A DNA stretch of 64,000 nt from CAVYGM01 sp963768025 (GTDB lineage: Bacteria; Bacteroidota; Bacteroidia; Cytophagales; Spirosomataceae). Location of the stretch: contig CAVYGM010000002.1 in the NCBI GenBank assembly GCA_963768025.1, positions 124,001 through 188,000 of the forward strand. Direction: 5' to 3'. The notes beneath the pieces are model-generated. The model did no database searches and was not told the origin of the DNA. It was given only the letters and a program-made list of their open reading frames with translations. Below are positions 47,546-55,840 of this stretch, piece after piece. Position numbers and translations under genes: made by a program. Position 1 is the stretch's first letter; each line of letters begins with the position of its first letter.

Positions 47546-48082
47546 TTATTCAATTTGTGAATTCCATTGAATACCAAAATAACCATGCATATTTACTTCA
47601 TAGGCAATTTTATTAATCTGCCCGTCTTTATCTCTTACTGATAAATCTACTTGTATACTGTCAAATTTTTGTATACTTAAATTAGTAGATGGGTCAACTA
47701 TTGTTTTTCGTATCAATTTCCAATCATCAATTTCATTACCTGCATTTACGCTGGTGCCTGCATTAAATATCGAATTAAAAGAAGCATAAACAGTCCATTG
47801 TAATGGTACAAATACCCACGAAGCAAAACTATCATCGGGTCTATTTGGTGGCAACCCAGGCAATATTGAACTCACTCGTGTTAACACCCTATCCATTTCA
47901 ATTCTATGATCTTCTATATTAACAACTTCTGTATGCCAATTACCATCGGAATTACCTTTAAAATTTTCTAGTACTGCTACGCCTGATAAATTAACCATAA
48001 AATTTATTTCGCTGGTTGAACGAAAATTAGAACTAGGCAAAACCATATAGTGTTTTGACTGAAAATTAGTTGGAGTGACCAT
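47546..48082 (-). CDS. Hypothetical protein, AT-rich cassette-type gene
   Basis: The 178-aa soluble protein (MVTPTNFQSKHYMVLPSSNF...) has no signal peptide, TM helix or motif known to me. It looks beta-rich, with repeated alternating hydrophobic stretches (INFMVNLSGVAVLENF, WVFVPLQWTVYASF, KIAYEVNMHGYFGIQW). Base composition is clearly AT-richer than that of the permeases, as is common for cassette genes. Flanks are non-coding on both sides: the hairpin spacer at 47185-47545 and the repeat field that starts at about 48350. The gap 48083-48350 shows nothing. Confidence 0.6.
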   Translation of the reverse strand: MVTPTNFQSKHYMVLPSSNFRSTSEINFMVNLSGVAVLENFKGNSDGNWHTEVVNIEDHRIEMDRVLTRVSSILPGLPPNRPDDSFASWVFVPLQWTVYASFNSIFNAGTSVNAGNEIDDWKLIRKTIVDPSTNLSIQKFDSIQVDLSVRDKDGQINKIAYEVNMHGYFGIQWNSQIE

Positions 48083-48360
48083 AAATTTAAATTTTTAATT
48101 TTTGTTTTCCCTACTCTTGGATTATGGTTTTTTGGGTTACACCATTATTAAGTTATTCTGAAATTACTGCTTTCATATTCTCATGTCTGTCGCTATTAGT
48201 AAGGTTTTCAATGAAACCGTTTGATGCCGATGTGAGTTTGTCTGCGTGTAAGAAATCTCCTACAACTCGCCGATTGCCGCACTTTCAATACAAAAGACGC
48301 ACCGCACCGGTGGCCCGGTACGTATTTTGTATTGCTGTATTTTTTCAAGCCCAACCTGTC

Positions 48361-48650
48361 GGGACGTTTGCCCTGTCGCAAAGACGCTGACTGACAAACC
48401 GAAACCTGACTTGTCGGGGCGTTCAACCTGTCACATCCAACCCGAAAATGGCAGCCAAAAACCTGACCTCTGGGACGCGCTGCCTGTCGACCGACACGCT
48501 GGCACACGAGACACTTTATGGACCATCACCCAACGACCGAGAGGGTTGATGGATGAGGAAGCTACTTGACTGAACTGCCGTACTTGCAACCTTTACACCC
48601 TCACCTTGTTGGGCTGAACGCTCTCCTTCGGGACATGCTTCCTGTCGCAC
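48361..48650. repeat. Repeat field: three ~56-bp units, an attC-like site and a fourth repeat
   Basis: A degenerate 20-bp word, GGGRCGTKCnnCCTGTCRCA, occurs at 48361-48380, 48416-48435 and 48472-48490, a spacing of 55-56 bases, and again at 48630-48650. Between the third and fourth lies the attC-like element 48528-48614. Confidence 0.65.
48528..48614 (-). other. attC-like integron recombination site A
   Basis: The element starts ACCCAAC (48528-48534) and ends GTTGGGC (48608-48614). These fit the attC ends RYYYAAC and GTTRRRY exactly. An inner stem, GAGGGT (48541-48546) with ACCCTC (48597-48602), is also paired. Size is 87 bp, in the usual attC range. It follows the minus-strand gene that ends at 48707. 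Confidence 0.6.
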
Positions 48651-48706
48651 AAGACCTGCCCATCCCGAGAACCTTGGCTTACAAACGAACGTCTGAACTT
48701 GTAATA

Positions 48707-49006
48707 CTAGGGGCAATTATTTAAGAAACCGTGTCTCAACATGATTTCAATTATTCTTGTCATTCCTCTTTTGCGTAATTCTTCAATTAAAACTTTGGGT
48801 GGTGGCCAATTACTCATGTATGGGTTTGAGTCGGCACCAGTATATAGCCCACCACTAGGTCCAGTATATAAGCCGCCCCAAACGCCCGTAACCTGTCGCC
48901 CGCAACCCGCCCCGCAAGCTAATTTATGGACTTGCACCCAACGCAAACGGGTGTTGATGGTGGGCGCGAAACTCCACTGAACACACGTACCTAAACCTTT
49001 ACACAC
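48707..49006 (-). CDS. Small GGLYTGP-repeat protein, apparent 5' end inside attC-like site
   Basis: The frame gives 99 aa, but only the last 60 look authentic: GVWGGLYTGPSGGLYTGADSNP, then SNWPPPKVLIEELRKRGM and a basic C-terminus. The GG(L)YTGP repeats followed by a proline and a helical tail recall small Gly/Tyr-repeat proteins found in Bacteroidota and other phyla. The first 40 codons lie in the attC-like element and repeats, so the true start is uncertain. A non-ATG start near 48880 is possible. Function unknown. Confidence 0.5.
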   Translation of the reverse strand: MCKGLGTCVQWSFAPTINTRLRWVQVHKLACGAGCGRQVTGVWGGLYTGPSGGLYTGADSNPYMSNWPPPKVLIEELRKRGMTRIIEIMLRHGFLNNCP

Positions 49007-49059
49007 CCGTTTGGTTGGGTTAAAAACCTTCCTTCAGGGCGTGCTGCCTGTCGCCACAC
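48881..49059. repeat. Repeat words flanking attC-like site B
   Basis: AACGCCCGTAACCTGTCGCC (48881-48900) and GGGCGTGCTGCCTGTCGCCA (49037-49056) are the left and right copies of the 20-bp word. The left copy ends 36 bases before ACCCAAC and the right one begins 17 bases after GTTGGGT, matching the geometry around site A. Confidence 0.6.
48936..49020 (-). other. attC-like integron recombination site B
   Basis: ACCCAAC (48936-48942) and GTTGGGT (49014-49020) are perfect inverted ends. The inner arms CAAACGGGTGT (48944-48954) and ACACCCGTTTG (49003-49013) pair over 11 bases. The element is 85 bp. The minus-strand DUF2306 gene ends at 49087, just before it, which is the usual cassette order. Confidence 0.65.
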
Positions 49060-49086
49060 AGGTGGAAGATGCGGAGCGAAGCAATG

Positions 49087-49752
49087 TCAATTTTGCCCCA
49101 AACTTATTCTTCTTGCTTGCAAGGCAAACTCAGCAATAAGTAAGGGTAGTGACCAGCTAGCCCATGCTGTAAAACCTCCTACTTCCTCTTTAAATGCGAA
49201 ATTATCAAGTCCCAATAATCCGTAAAAGATTAGGCGAAATATGATAAAATTAGCGGTTAAAACATAGCTTCGTACCATCCATTCTTGGTGTTGAGAAAAG
49301 TTCCTTTTCTTAATGGCCCAAAATGCCATGCTGCCCGTTATGAGCCAAGCAAGTGCCATACCTAACGTGCCGGTAGCAAACATAAACTCCTTCTTTCGGA
49401 GTAAATTATCAAATACAGCCAGATAGGTAGCCGAAACTACTGATATAAGCACGGCTATAAGGTACACTCTTCCAATAATCCTATGCAACCGTGCGTATTT
49501 TTTGCGTAATACTGGGAAAAACTGAAATGGCCCTATAAGTAAAGCAATCATACCTCCTGCCACGTGTGCTACAATAAAAGGTGCATATGGCTTAAACTCT
49601 GGTGTATAAATGGCAAATGCAGGATCAAAATAACGGAGGGCATTGGTGTAGATGAAATACAAAGCAAGCCCCCAAACAATAGTCCAGGCCAAAAGGGAGA
49701 TCCGATTTGATTTATCTACTGAAGTGACAGGCACGTACTTGTTCGTTTTCAT
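49087..49752 (-). CDS. DUF2306 membrane protein
   Basis: The start is set at 49752 (MKTNKYVPVTSVDKSN), giving 221 aa; upstream codons of the longer frame look non-coding. TM helices are at about 20-38, 60-82, 92-115, 125-145, 160-180 and 190-210. The family segment is APFIVAHVAGGMIALLIGPFQF, then RLHRIIGRVYL with the conserved His-Arg, and QHQEWMVRSY with a second His and Arg. The histidine pattern recalls cytochrome-b561-like four-helix membrane proteins, but a heme role is not established. It is flanked on both sides by the CCTGTC repeats, so it looks like one mobile cassette. Confidence 0.8.
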   Translation of the reverse strand: MKTNKYVPVTSVDKSNRISLLAWTIVWGLALYFIYTNALRYFDPAFAIYTPEFKPYAPFIVAHVAGGMIALLIGPFQFFPVLRKKYARLHRIIGRVYLIAVLISVVSATYLAVFDNLLRKKEFMFATGTLGMALAWLITGSMAFWAIKKRNFSQHQEWMVRSYVLTANFIIFRLIFYGLLGLDNFAFKEEVGGFTAWASWSLPLLIAEFALQARRISLGQN

Positions 49753-49890
49753 CTCACAGTTAGGGTTTGGTGTATGGTTTAGACCTAAATATTGAGTATT
49801 GAAGGATAATAAGCAAATTGCTCTTATAGTGAGAATTTGAGCGATTGTCCTGTCTAACGCAACTAGGCCCATCTGTCAAACCCGGCCCAC

Positions 49891-50007
49891 CGGTGCGTTC
49901 ACTTTGTCACACAAAACCTGCCTGACGAGCAAAAAATCTGACCGCTGGGGCGTTCCAACTGTCACACGGCAGCCGCCCATGGCTCCCAGCCTGTTTGGTT
50001 CACCCAA
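49891..50007. repeat. Two 56-bp repeat units ending in an attC half-site
   Basis: The 20-bp word occurs at 49891-49912 and 49947-49967, 56 bases apart. ACCCAAC follows at 50001-50007, 34 bases after the second copy. No matching GTTGGGY was found downstream, so this may be the truncated right end of the cassette cluster. From 50008 to 50293 I see nothing. Confidence 0.5.
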
Positions 50008-50293
50008 CGTGTTATTGTACGAAATACCACTTCACTACAATGGATTGATTAACAGGTAGTACTCGTGAATTGTTAACAATTTGAGGGTTAGAGGCCTTAA
50101 CTGTACAAGGATATTGAATTGTGCCTATATTCACTACTAATTTTTTGCTTTTTTATCTAGCGGTACCAAAACATCCGGAATTCAAGCAAGAAGTGGTTCG
50201 GAGATGGAACATTTCAGGCTACCCCACCTAATTCTTTGGAATAGATAAGCAATGGTAGCCGCCCATTAGCCTGCGTTCACAGATGAACGTGAC

Positions 50294-50355
50294 TGTTCGA
50301 AAATGAACAATTCTTAGAGTAGAGTATTATTTAATTCTCTGGTTATCAATAGCAT
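50294..50355 (+). promoter_or_regulatory. Dyad plus possible sigma-54-like promoter for P9
   Basis: TGTTCGAAAATGAACA (50294-50309) is the AT-rich form of the dyad. TGGTTATCAATAGCAT (50340-50355) has GG and GC boxes one base closer than ideal. The dyad centre is only 38 bp from the GG, unlike the other sites, so this promoter is the least certain. P9 starts at 50410. Confidence 0.4.
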
Positions 50356-50409
50356 GAACACCGGGGCATACCTTTTATAAGTGAGGGTATATACCTAGAC
50401 TCGCTTGCT

Positions 50410-52839
50410 ATGCTCACCAACTACCTCAAAATCGCCTGGCGGAACCTGCGGAAGCACTCCTTCTACTCTTTCCTGAACATCTTCGGACTGTCGTTGGGGC
50501 TGGCGAGTTGCCTGCTCATTACGCTGTACGTGATCGATGAGCTGAGTTATGACGAGTCCTTCGCACGCGTCGACCGGATCTACCGGATTGATTCCGACCT
50601 GAAATTCGGGGGTCCCGAGATGAAACTGGCCGTAGCGCCCGATCCCATGGCGTTTACGCTCAAAAAAGACTATCCTCAGGTGGAAGCCGCCACCCGCTTG
50701 CGCGAAAACGGAAGCTACCTGGTGCGGCGCAACGAGCAGGCCGAAAATCTTCAGGAAGAGAACGTGGTATTTGCCGACTCGACCTTCTTCCAGGTATTTT
50801 CCATCCGGTTGGTGGCGGGCAACCCTGCCACGGCCCTTACCGAACCCAATACCCTGGTGCTCTCCGAACGCGATGCCGAGAAGTACTTTGGGTCAGAAAA
50901 TCCCCTGGGCAAAACCCTCCTGCTCGACAACGAGCAGACCTACCGCGTGACGGCTGTGATGGAGAATATCCCGACCAACTCCCACCTGAGCAGCCTGAAC
51001 ATGCTGCTGTCGATGGCTTCGCTGGAAGATAGCCGCGAGAATAACTGGGGAAGCCACAACTTTGTCACCTACCTCGTACTGAAAGAAGGGGTGGACCACC
51101 GGCAGTTTGTGAAGAACTTTGACACGGTTCTTGAAAAATACACGGCCCCCTGGGTGAAATCGATCATGGGAGCCACGATGGACGATCTGAAAAAATCCGG
51201 CAATTACCTGCGCTATTCACTGCTACCCGTCCGGGACATCCACCTACACTCCGACCGCGTGGCCGAAATCAGCATCAACGGCAACATCCAATACGTCTAC
51301 ATATTCTCGGTCGTGGCGATATTCCTGCTCCTGATCGCCTGCGTCAACTTCATGAACCTGGCCACCGCCCGCTCGGCCAACCGCGCCCGGGAGGTGGGGG
51401 TGCGCAAGGCCCTGGGCTCGGAGCGTTCCTCGCTGATCAAGCAGTTTCTGACCGAATCCCTGCTGCTGGCCTATATCTCCCTGGTGCTGGCCCTGCTTAT
51501 CGCTTTTTTGGCTATACCACTATTCAACGAGCTGTCGGGCAAGCAGATTCAAATTCCCATAGGGAATGGGTTATTCTGGGGCATTCTACTACTCACGGGT
51601 GGTGTGGTAGGCTTGCTGGCGGGCAGCTATCCGGCCTTTTTCCTGTCGGGTTTTCAGGCGATCAAGGTGCTGAAAGGAAGGCTGGCCGTTGAGGGCAAAG
51701 GGGGGTACCTGCGCAACACGCTGGTGGTGTTTCAATTTGTGATATCGGTGATGCTCATCATCGGGACGATGATCATTTACCGGCAGCTCAATTACATTCA
51801 GACCAAAACGCTGGGGTACAATAAGGAGCAGGTGCTGATCATCGACAATGCCTACGCCCTGGGCACCCAGACGGAGGCCTTCCGGCAGGAGATGCTCAAA
51901 CAAACCAACGTAGAGAGTGCCACGGTATCGGGCTACCTGCCCACCCCCTCTTCCCGCAGCGACAATCCCTTCTATCCCGAAGGACAATCGATAAAGGATA
52001 GGGGGGTAAGCATGCAAAACTGGCGCGTGGACCACGACTACGTCAGTACCCTGGGGTTGAAGATACTAAAAGGGCGGGCGTTCAGCCAGGAATTTCCGTC
52101 CGACTCCTCGGCCATTTTGATCAACGAGGAGGCCGCGCGCCTGCTGGGTTTCGACGATCCGATCGGCAAACGGATTGCCACCCTGCTCGATCCCGATCCT
52201 TCGAGTCAGCGGGTGTACACCGTCATTGGGGTTGTTAAAAACTTTCATTTTGAATCCCTGCGCAAAAACATCGGTGCCCTTAATCTGGTGCTGGGCAAAA
52301 GTACGGGGATGCTGGCTTTGCGCCTGACTACCGCCGATGTGCAGGGCACCGTCAAGCGAGCCGAACAGGTTTGGAAGCAAATGGCCCCCGGACAGCCCTT
52401 CGAGTACCGGTTCATGAACGATGATTTTGACGGTACCTACCGGGCCGAATCACGCGTGGGAAGTATCTTCATCACCTTTGCCCTCCTCTCCATTCTGATC
52501 GGTTGCCTGGGGCTGTTTGGCCTGGCGGCTTATACCGCCGAGCGCCGCACCAAGGAGATTGGCGTGCGCAAGGTACTGGGGGCTTCGGTGGGAAATATCG
52601 CGGCTATGCTTTCCAAGGACTTTCTCAAACTGGTACTCATCGCCATCCTGATTGCCTCGCCCATAGCCTGGTACGGGATGAACAAGTGGTTGGATGATTT
52701 TGCCTACAAGATTGATATTCAGTGGTGGATGTTTGCGCTGGCGGGTCTGCTGGCCGTGGGCATCGCGCTGCTGACGGTAAGTTTTCAAAGTATCAAAGCT
52801 GCCCTGATGAACCCGGTGAAGTCGTTGCGGAGTGAGTAG
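50410..52839 (+). CDS. P9: double-module MacB/FtsX permease
   Basis: The intact 809-aa permease starts MLTNYLKIAWRNLRKHSFYSF. After TM1 comes YVIDELSYDESFARVDRIYRI. Bundle one carries REVGVRKALGSERSSLIKQF and bundle two KEIGVRKVLGASVGNIAAML. The second periplasmic domain has VVKNFHFESLRKN, with Asn replacing the usual Asp of DFH. It ends ALMNPVKSLRSE. It is the first permease after the cassette-like cluster. P10 follows after 191 bases of repeat-rich spacer with no new dyad, so the two may be transcribed together. Confidence 0.92.
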   Translation: MLTNYLKIAWRNLRKHSFYSFLNIFGLSLGLASCLLITLYVIDELSYDESFARVDRIYRIDSDLKFGGPEMKLAVAPDPMAFTLKKDYPQVEAATRLRENGSYLVRRNEQAENLQEENVVFADSTFFQVFSIRLVAGNPATALTEPNTLVLSERDAEKYFGSENPLGKTLLLDNEQTYRVTAVMENIPTNSHLSSLNMLLSMASLEDSRENNWGSHNFVTYLVLKEGVDHRQFVKNFDTVLEKYTAPWVKSIMGATMDDLKKSGNYLRYSLLPVRDIHLHSDRVAEISINGNIQYVYIFSVVAIFLLLIACVNFMNLATARSANRAREVGVRKALGSERSSLIKQFLTESLLLAYISLVLALLIAFLAIPLFNELSGKQIQIPIGNGLFWGILLLTGGVVGLLAGSYPAFFLSGFQAIKVLKGRLAVEGKGGYLRNTLVVFQFVISVMLIIGTMIIYRQLNYIQTKTLGYNKEQVLIIDNAYALGTQTEAFRQEMLKQTNVESATVSGYLPTPSSRSDNPFYPEGQSIKDRGVSMQNWRVDHDYVSTLGLKILKGRAFSQEFPSDSSAILINEEAARLLGFDDPIGKRIATLLDPDPSSQRVYTVIGVVKNFHFESLRKNIGALNLVLGKSTGMLALRLTTADVQGTVKRAEQVWKQMAPGQPFEYRFMNDDFDGTYRAESRVGSIFITFALLSILIGCLGLFGLAAYTAERRTKEIGVRKVLGASVGNIAAMLSKDFLKLVLIAILIASPIAWYGMNKWLDDFAYKIDIQWWMFALAGLLAVGIALLTVSFQSIKAALMNPVKSLRSE

Positions 52840-52846
52840 GGGTAGA

Positions 52847-53010
52847 TGGTTAGGTTGTTAGCTGTTAGGTAGCTAATAGTTAGGATGTTCACTTTTTTCA
52901 AAACTTTAAATTGGTGTCTGACACCTCCTGCCCTCCTCGTTAGGGAAAATATTGCTGTTCAACTGCTCTTTTTCCTAAAATCAAATGACCTAACCCCTAA
53001 CCACCTACCA
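52847..53010. repeat. TTAGCTGTTAGG-type spacer repeats
   Basis: The P9-P10 gap opens with AGGTTGTTAGCTGTTAGGTAG and closes with CCTAACCCCTAACCACC and CCAGCTATAACCC, roughly the inverse of the first. GGTGTCTGACACC at about 52913-52925 is a small separate palindrome. Confidence 0.45.
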
Positions 53011-53030
53011 GCTATAACCCTAAAAAAGCC

Positions 53031-55419
53031 ATGATCAGAAATTATCTCAAAATCGCCCTCCGGAATCTTCAAAAGGACACCTTTTATAGCCTTATCAACG
53101 TCTTGGGCCTGACGATCGGGGTCACCTGCGGCATGCTGTTGCTATTGTACGTCACCGACGAACTTAGCTACGACCGCTACCATACCAAAGCCGATCAAAT
53201 ATACCGGGTCGTGTCAAAAATCCGGGAACCTGACAAGTCTTTCGGCTGGAATACCACCCAGCCACCGCTGGTCGAGACGCTTAAAGCGGGACTACCCCTT
53301 CATTGAAAACTACGTGCGTTTTGTTCCGTACGGTCGGGTGATGTTCCGACAGGGGGAAAACCGATTTTACGAAGAGGATATCTACTCGGCCGATTCCACG
53401 GTATTTGAGGTATTCAGCTACAAGCTCCTGGAAGGCGACCCCAAAACGGCGCTCAATCAACCCGGCAGTATTGTGTTGACCCAGAAAACGGCGCAGAAGT
53501 TTTTTGGATCCAAACCGGCCCTCGGCGAGTCGCTACAAACGAACGATACCACTTTTTACAAAGTAACGGGCGTGATGGAGGACGTACCCCGCAACTCTCA
53601 CTTTACCTTCAACGCCCTGGTTTCGAAAGGGCAATTTGAGCGGGGGCTGGCGACGGCCTGGGGCGCATTTTTCGTCACCAGCTACCTGCAATTACCCAAG
53701 AATTTTGATACCCGAAAACTGGAAAGCAAGTTTCCCGAAGTGTACGAGAAGTACGTAGGGCCTATTTTTAAGAAAATGGGAATCCAGGTCACCTACGAGC
53801 TGCAGCCCATTACCAGTGTCCATCTACACTCCAAGCTGGAAGGCGAAACCAACGGCGATATGGGCTACGTGTATACCTTCGCGGCGGTGGCGTTTTTTAT
53901 GCTGCTGATCGCCAGCATCAACTACATGAACCTGGCCACCGCGCGCTCGGCCCGGCGGGCCAAAGAGGTAGGGCTTCGGAAAGTGATGGGGGCCGTCCGG
54001 GGCCGACTGGTGGGGCAGTTCATGACCGAGTCGGTGCTGATGACGCTGCTGGCACTCCTGGCCAGTATTCTGCTTGTGGTGCTGCTGCTCCCGTTTTTCA
54101 ATACGGTGTCGGGCAAAGACATTCAGTACGGGGAGTTGCTAAATCCTCAGTTTTTATCCATTGCCCTGGGGGTGGTAGTGTTCACGGGTATTATCAGTGG
54201 GAGCTACCCGGCTTTCTATTTATCCTCTTTTGAGCCAGCCTCGGTACTCAAAGGCTCCTTCAATGCCCGCGGCGGTAATTTCTTCCGGAAAGCCCTGGTG
54301 GTGGTGCAATTTGCCATTTCGCTGAGTATGCTTATCTGCACCTGGATCGTGTACCAGCAGCTCAATTTTATGCGAAAAGCAGATCTGGGATACAACCGCG
54401 AGCAGGTACTGACTATCAACTACCAGGACCGCCAGCCCCGTGCCGGGTACGGAGCCCTGCGGGAGGCTCTGCTGGCAAACCCCCGCATTCGTAGCGTTGC
54501 TACGGCCTCGTCGCCCACCAGTAACGTGGGGGGACGGAATATTTTTGCGGTAGAAACCAACGAAGGACTCAAAGATATGGGATTCAAGCCCCTCGGCATT
54601 GACCACGACTATCTGTCCACGATGGGGATGGAGATTGTGGCGGGGCGTGGTTTTTCGGCCGATTTTCCGGCGGATACCACCAATGGCGTGATCGTCAATC
54701 AGGCGGTAGTAAAGCGGATGGGCTGGAAAGAGCCACTTGGCAAGAAGTTTCTCCTCGGTGGGTTGCCGCAAGAAGGGCAGCCTACGCCTCCCGCTGCCAA
54801 AGTCGTGGGCGTCGTAAAGGATTTTCACCAGCAGTCGCTCTACAACCCCATTGAGCCTTTGGTGATTCTCTACCGTCCTTACAACTCGGTGCTTCATATC
54901 AAAATTCAACCCAAAGATATTGACAAAACAGTAGCCTTCATCGGACAAAAATGGCGCGAAACCTATCCCGACCGCCTCTTTGAGTATCGGTTCCTGGATC
55001 AGGATTTTGAGTCGGCCTATGAAGCCGACGAACTGCGGGGTCGAATTTTTACGGCATTTTCGGCCATGACGATCCTTATCGCCTGCCTGGGATTGTTCGG
55101 TTTGGCTACATTTACCACCGAGCAGCGGGTCAAGGAAATCGGGGTGCGCAAGGTACTGGGTGCTTCGGTAGGGAGCATCGTTACCCTACTCTCCAAAGAC
55201 TTCACCAGGCTGGTGCTGATTTCCTTTCCGATCGCCATTCCGGTAGCCTGGTATTCGATGTACAAATGGTTGGAAGATTTTCCCTACAAAACGAACATCA
55301 CCGTGTGGGTATTTGTCGTAGCCTGCCTGGCTACCCTGCTCATTTGTTGGGGGACGGTTGTGTACCAGAGCATCAAAGCCGCCCTCACCAATCCGGTGAA
55401 GTCGCTTCGAAGCGAGTAG
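53031..55419 (+). pseudogene. P10: double-module MacB/FtsX permease, one frameshift
   Basis: The restored product is 795 aa. The first frame (MIRNYLKIALRNLQKDTFYSL...) ends prematurely near 53306. A +1 shift at about 53288 rejoins DYPFIENYVRFVPYGRV and the remaining 700 codons. Bundle one carries KEVGLRKVMGAVRGRL, bundle two KEIGVRKVLGASVGSIVTLL. VVKDFHQQSLYN marks the second periplasmic domain. It ends ALTNPVKSLRSE. The break lies early, between TM1 and the first periplasmic domain. If real, only a 91-residue stub would be made. Confidence 0.85.
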
Positions 55420-55470
55420 GGTACCCTACACCAGCACAAGTTAAATGGGATAGTCCTCAGAGCATATATC

Positions 55471-55737
55471 CTACCGGGGAAGTCGGTACAAGTAAGGCGC
55501 CTTGTTGGCGGCTCCGGTAAACTTCTTTTCGAGGCGCTCGAGTACGTTGGGGTCGAGGATCTTCTTCTGGAAATTGTTGCGCGCAAAGGGTTTATCAAAA
55601 ATCACTTCATAAAGCTCTTGCGCTTCCTTCATCGTGAACGGTTCCGGGAGCAGGTGAAAGGCATTCATCTTCTGGTCGAGGGTGAGCCGAAACGTTTCCA
55701 GCGCCTTATCCACAATCTCGCGGTGGTCCATAATCAT
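55471..55737 (-). CDS. NrtR-type winged-helix domain protein (Nudix part missing)
   Basis: The 88-aa protein matches the C-terminal winged-helix domain found in NrtR/Nudix regulators: LPEPFTMKEAQELYEVIFDKPFARNNFQKKIL, then a closing APYLYRL. In known proteins this domain follows a Nudix hydrolase domain and binds DNA in NAD- or sugar-related control. Here no Nudix sequence precedes it; the upstream 103 bases hold none. It is either a stand-alone DNA-binding version or the tail left by a deletion. The frame starts with two close Met codons (55737 and 55731). It is antisense between P10 and the ATPase gene. Confidence 0.7.
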   Translation of the reverse strand: MIMDHREIVDKALETFRLTLDQKMNAFHLLPEPFTMKEAQELYEVIFDKPFARNNFQKKILDPNVLERLEKKFTGAANKAPYLYRLPR

Positions 55738-55840
55738 GGGGGGCGTGAATAGGATTTATGAATTAATTCACCCATCAAAAGAAAGTTTGTTAATCGAAAA
55801 TTGAGGCAAGCCCTGTAAGTCAGTTTGGCTTCGGTATCCG

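Noticed and set aside
48361..48490. Regular 55-56-base spacing of a 20-bp word, considered as a CRISPR array
   Set aside because: The repeats are degenerate, only three stand in a row, and no cas gene is near. The spacing fits the repeat units around attC-like sites better.
48208..48507. Minus-strand frame of 99 codons across the repeat field
   Set aside because: The sequence is Arg/Cys-rich and repetitive, made by reading through the 56-bp units. No start context or family.
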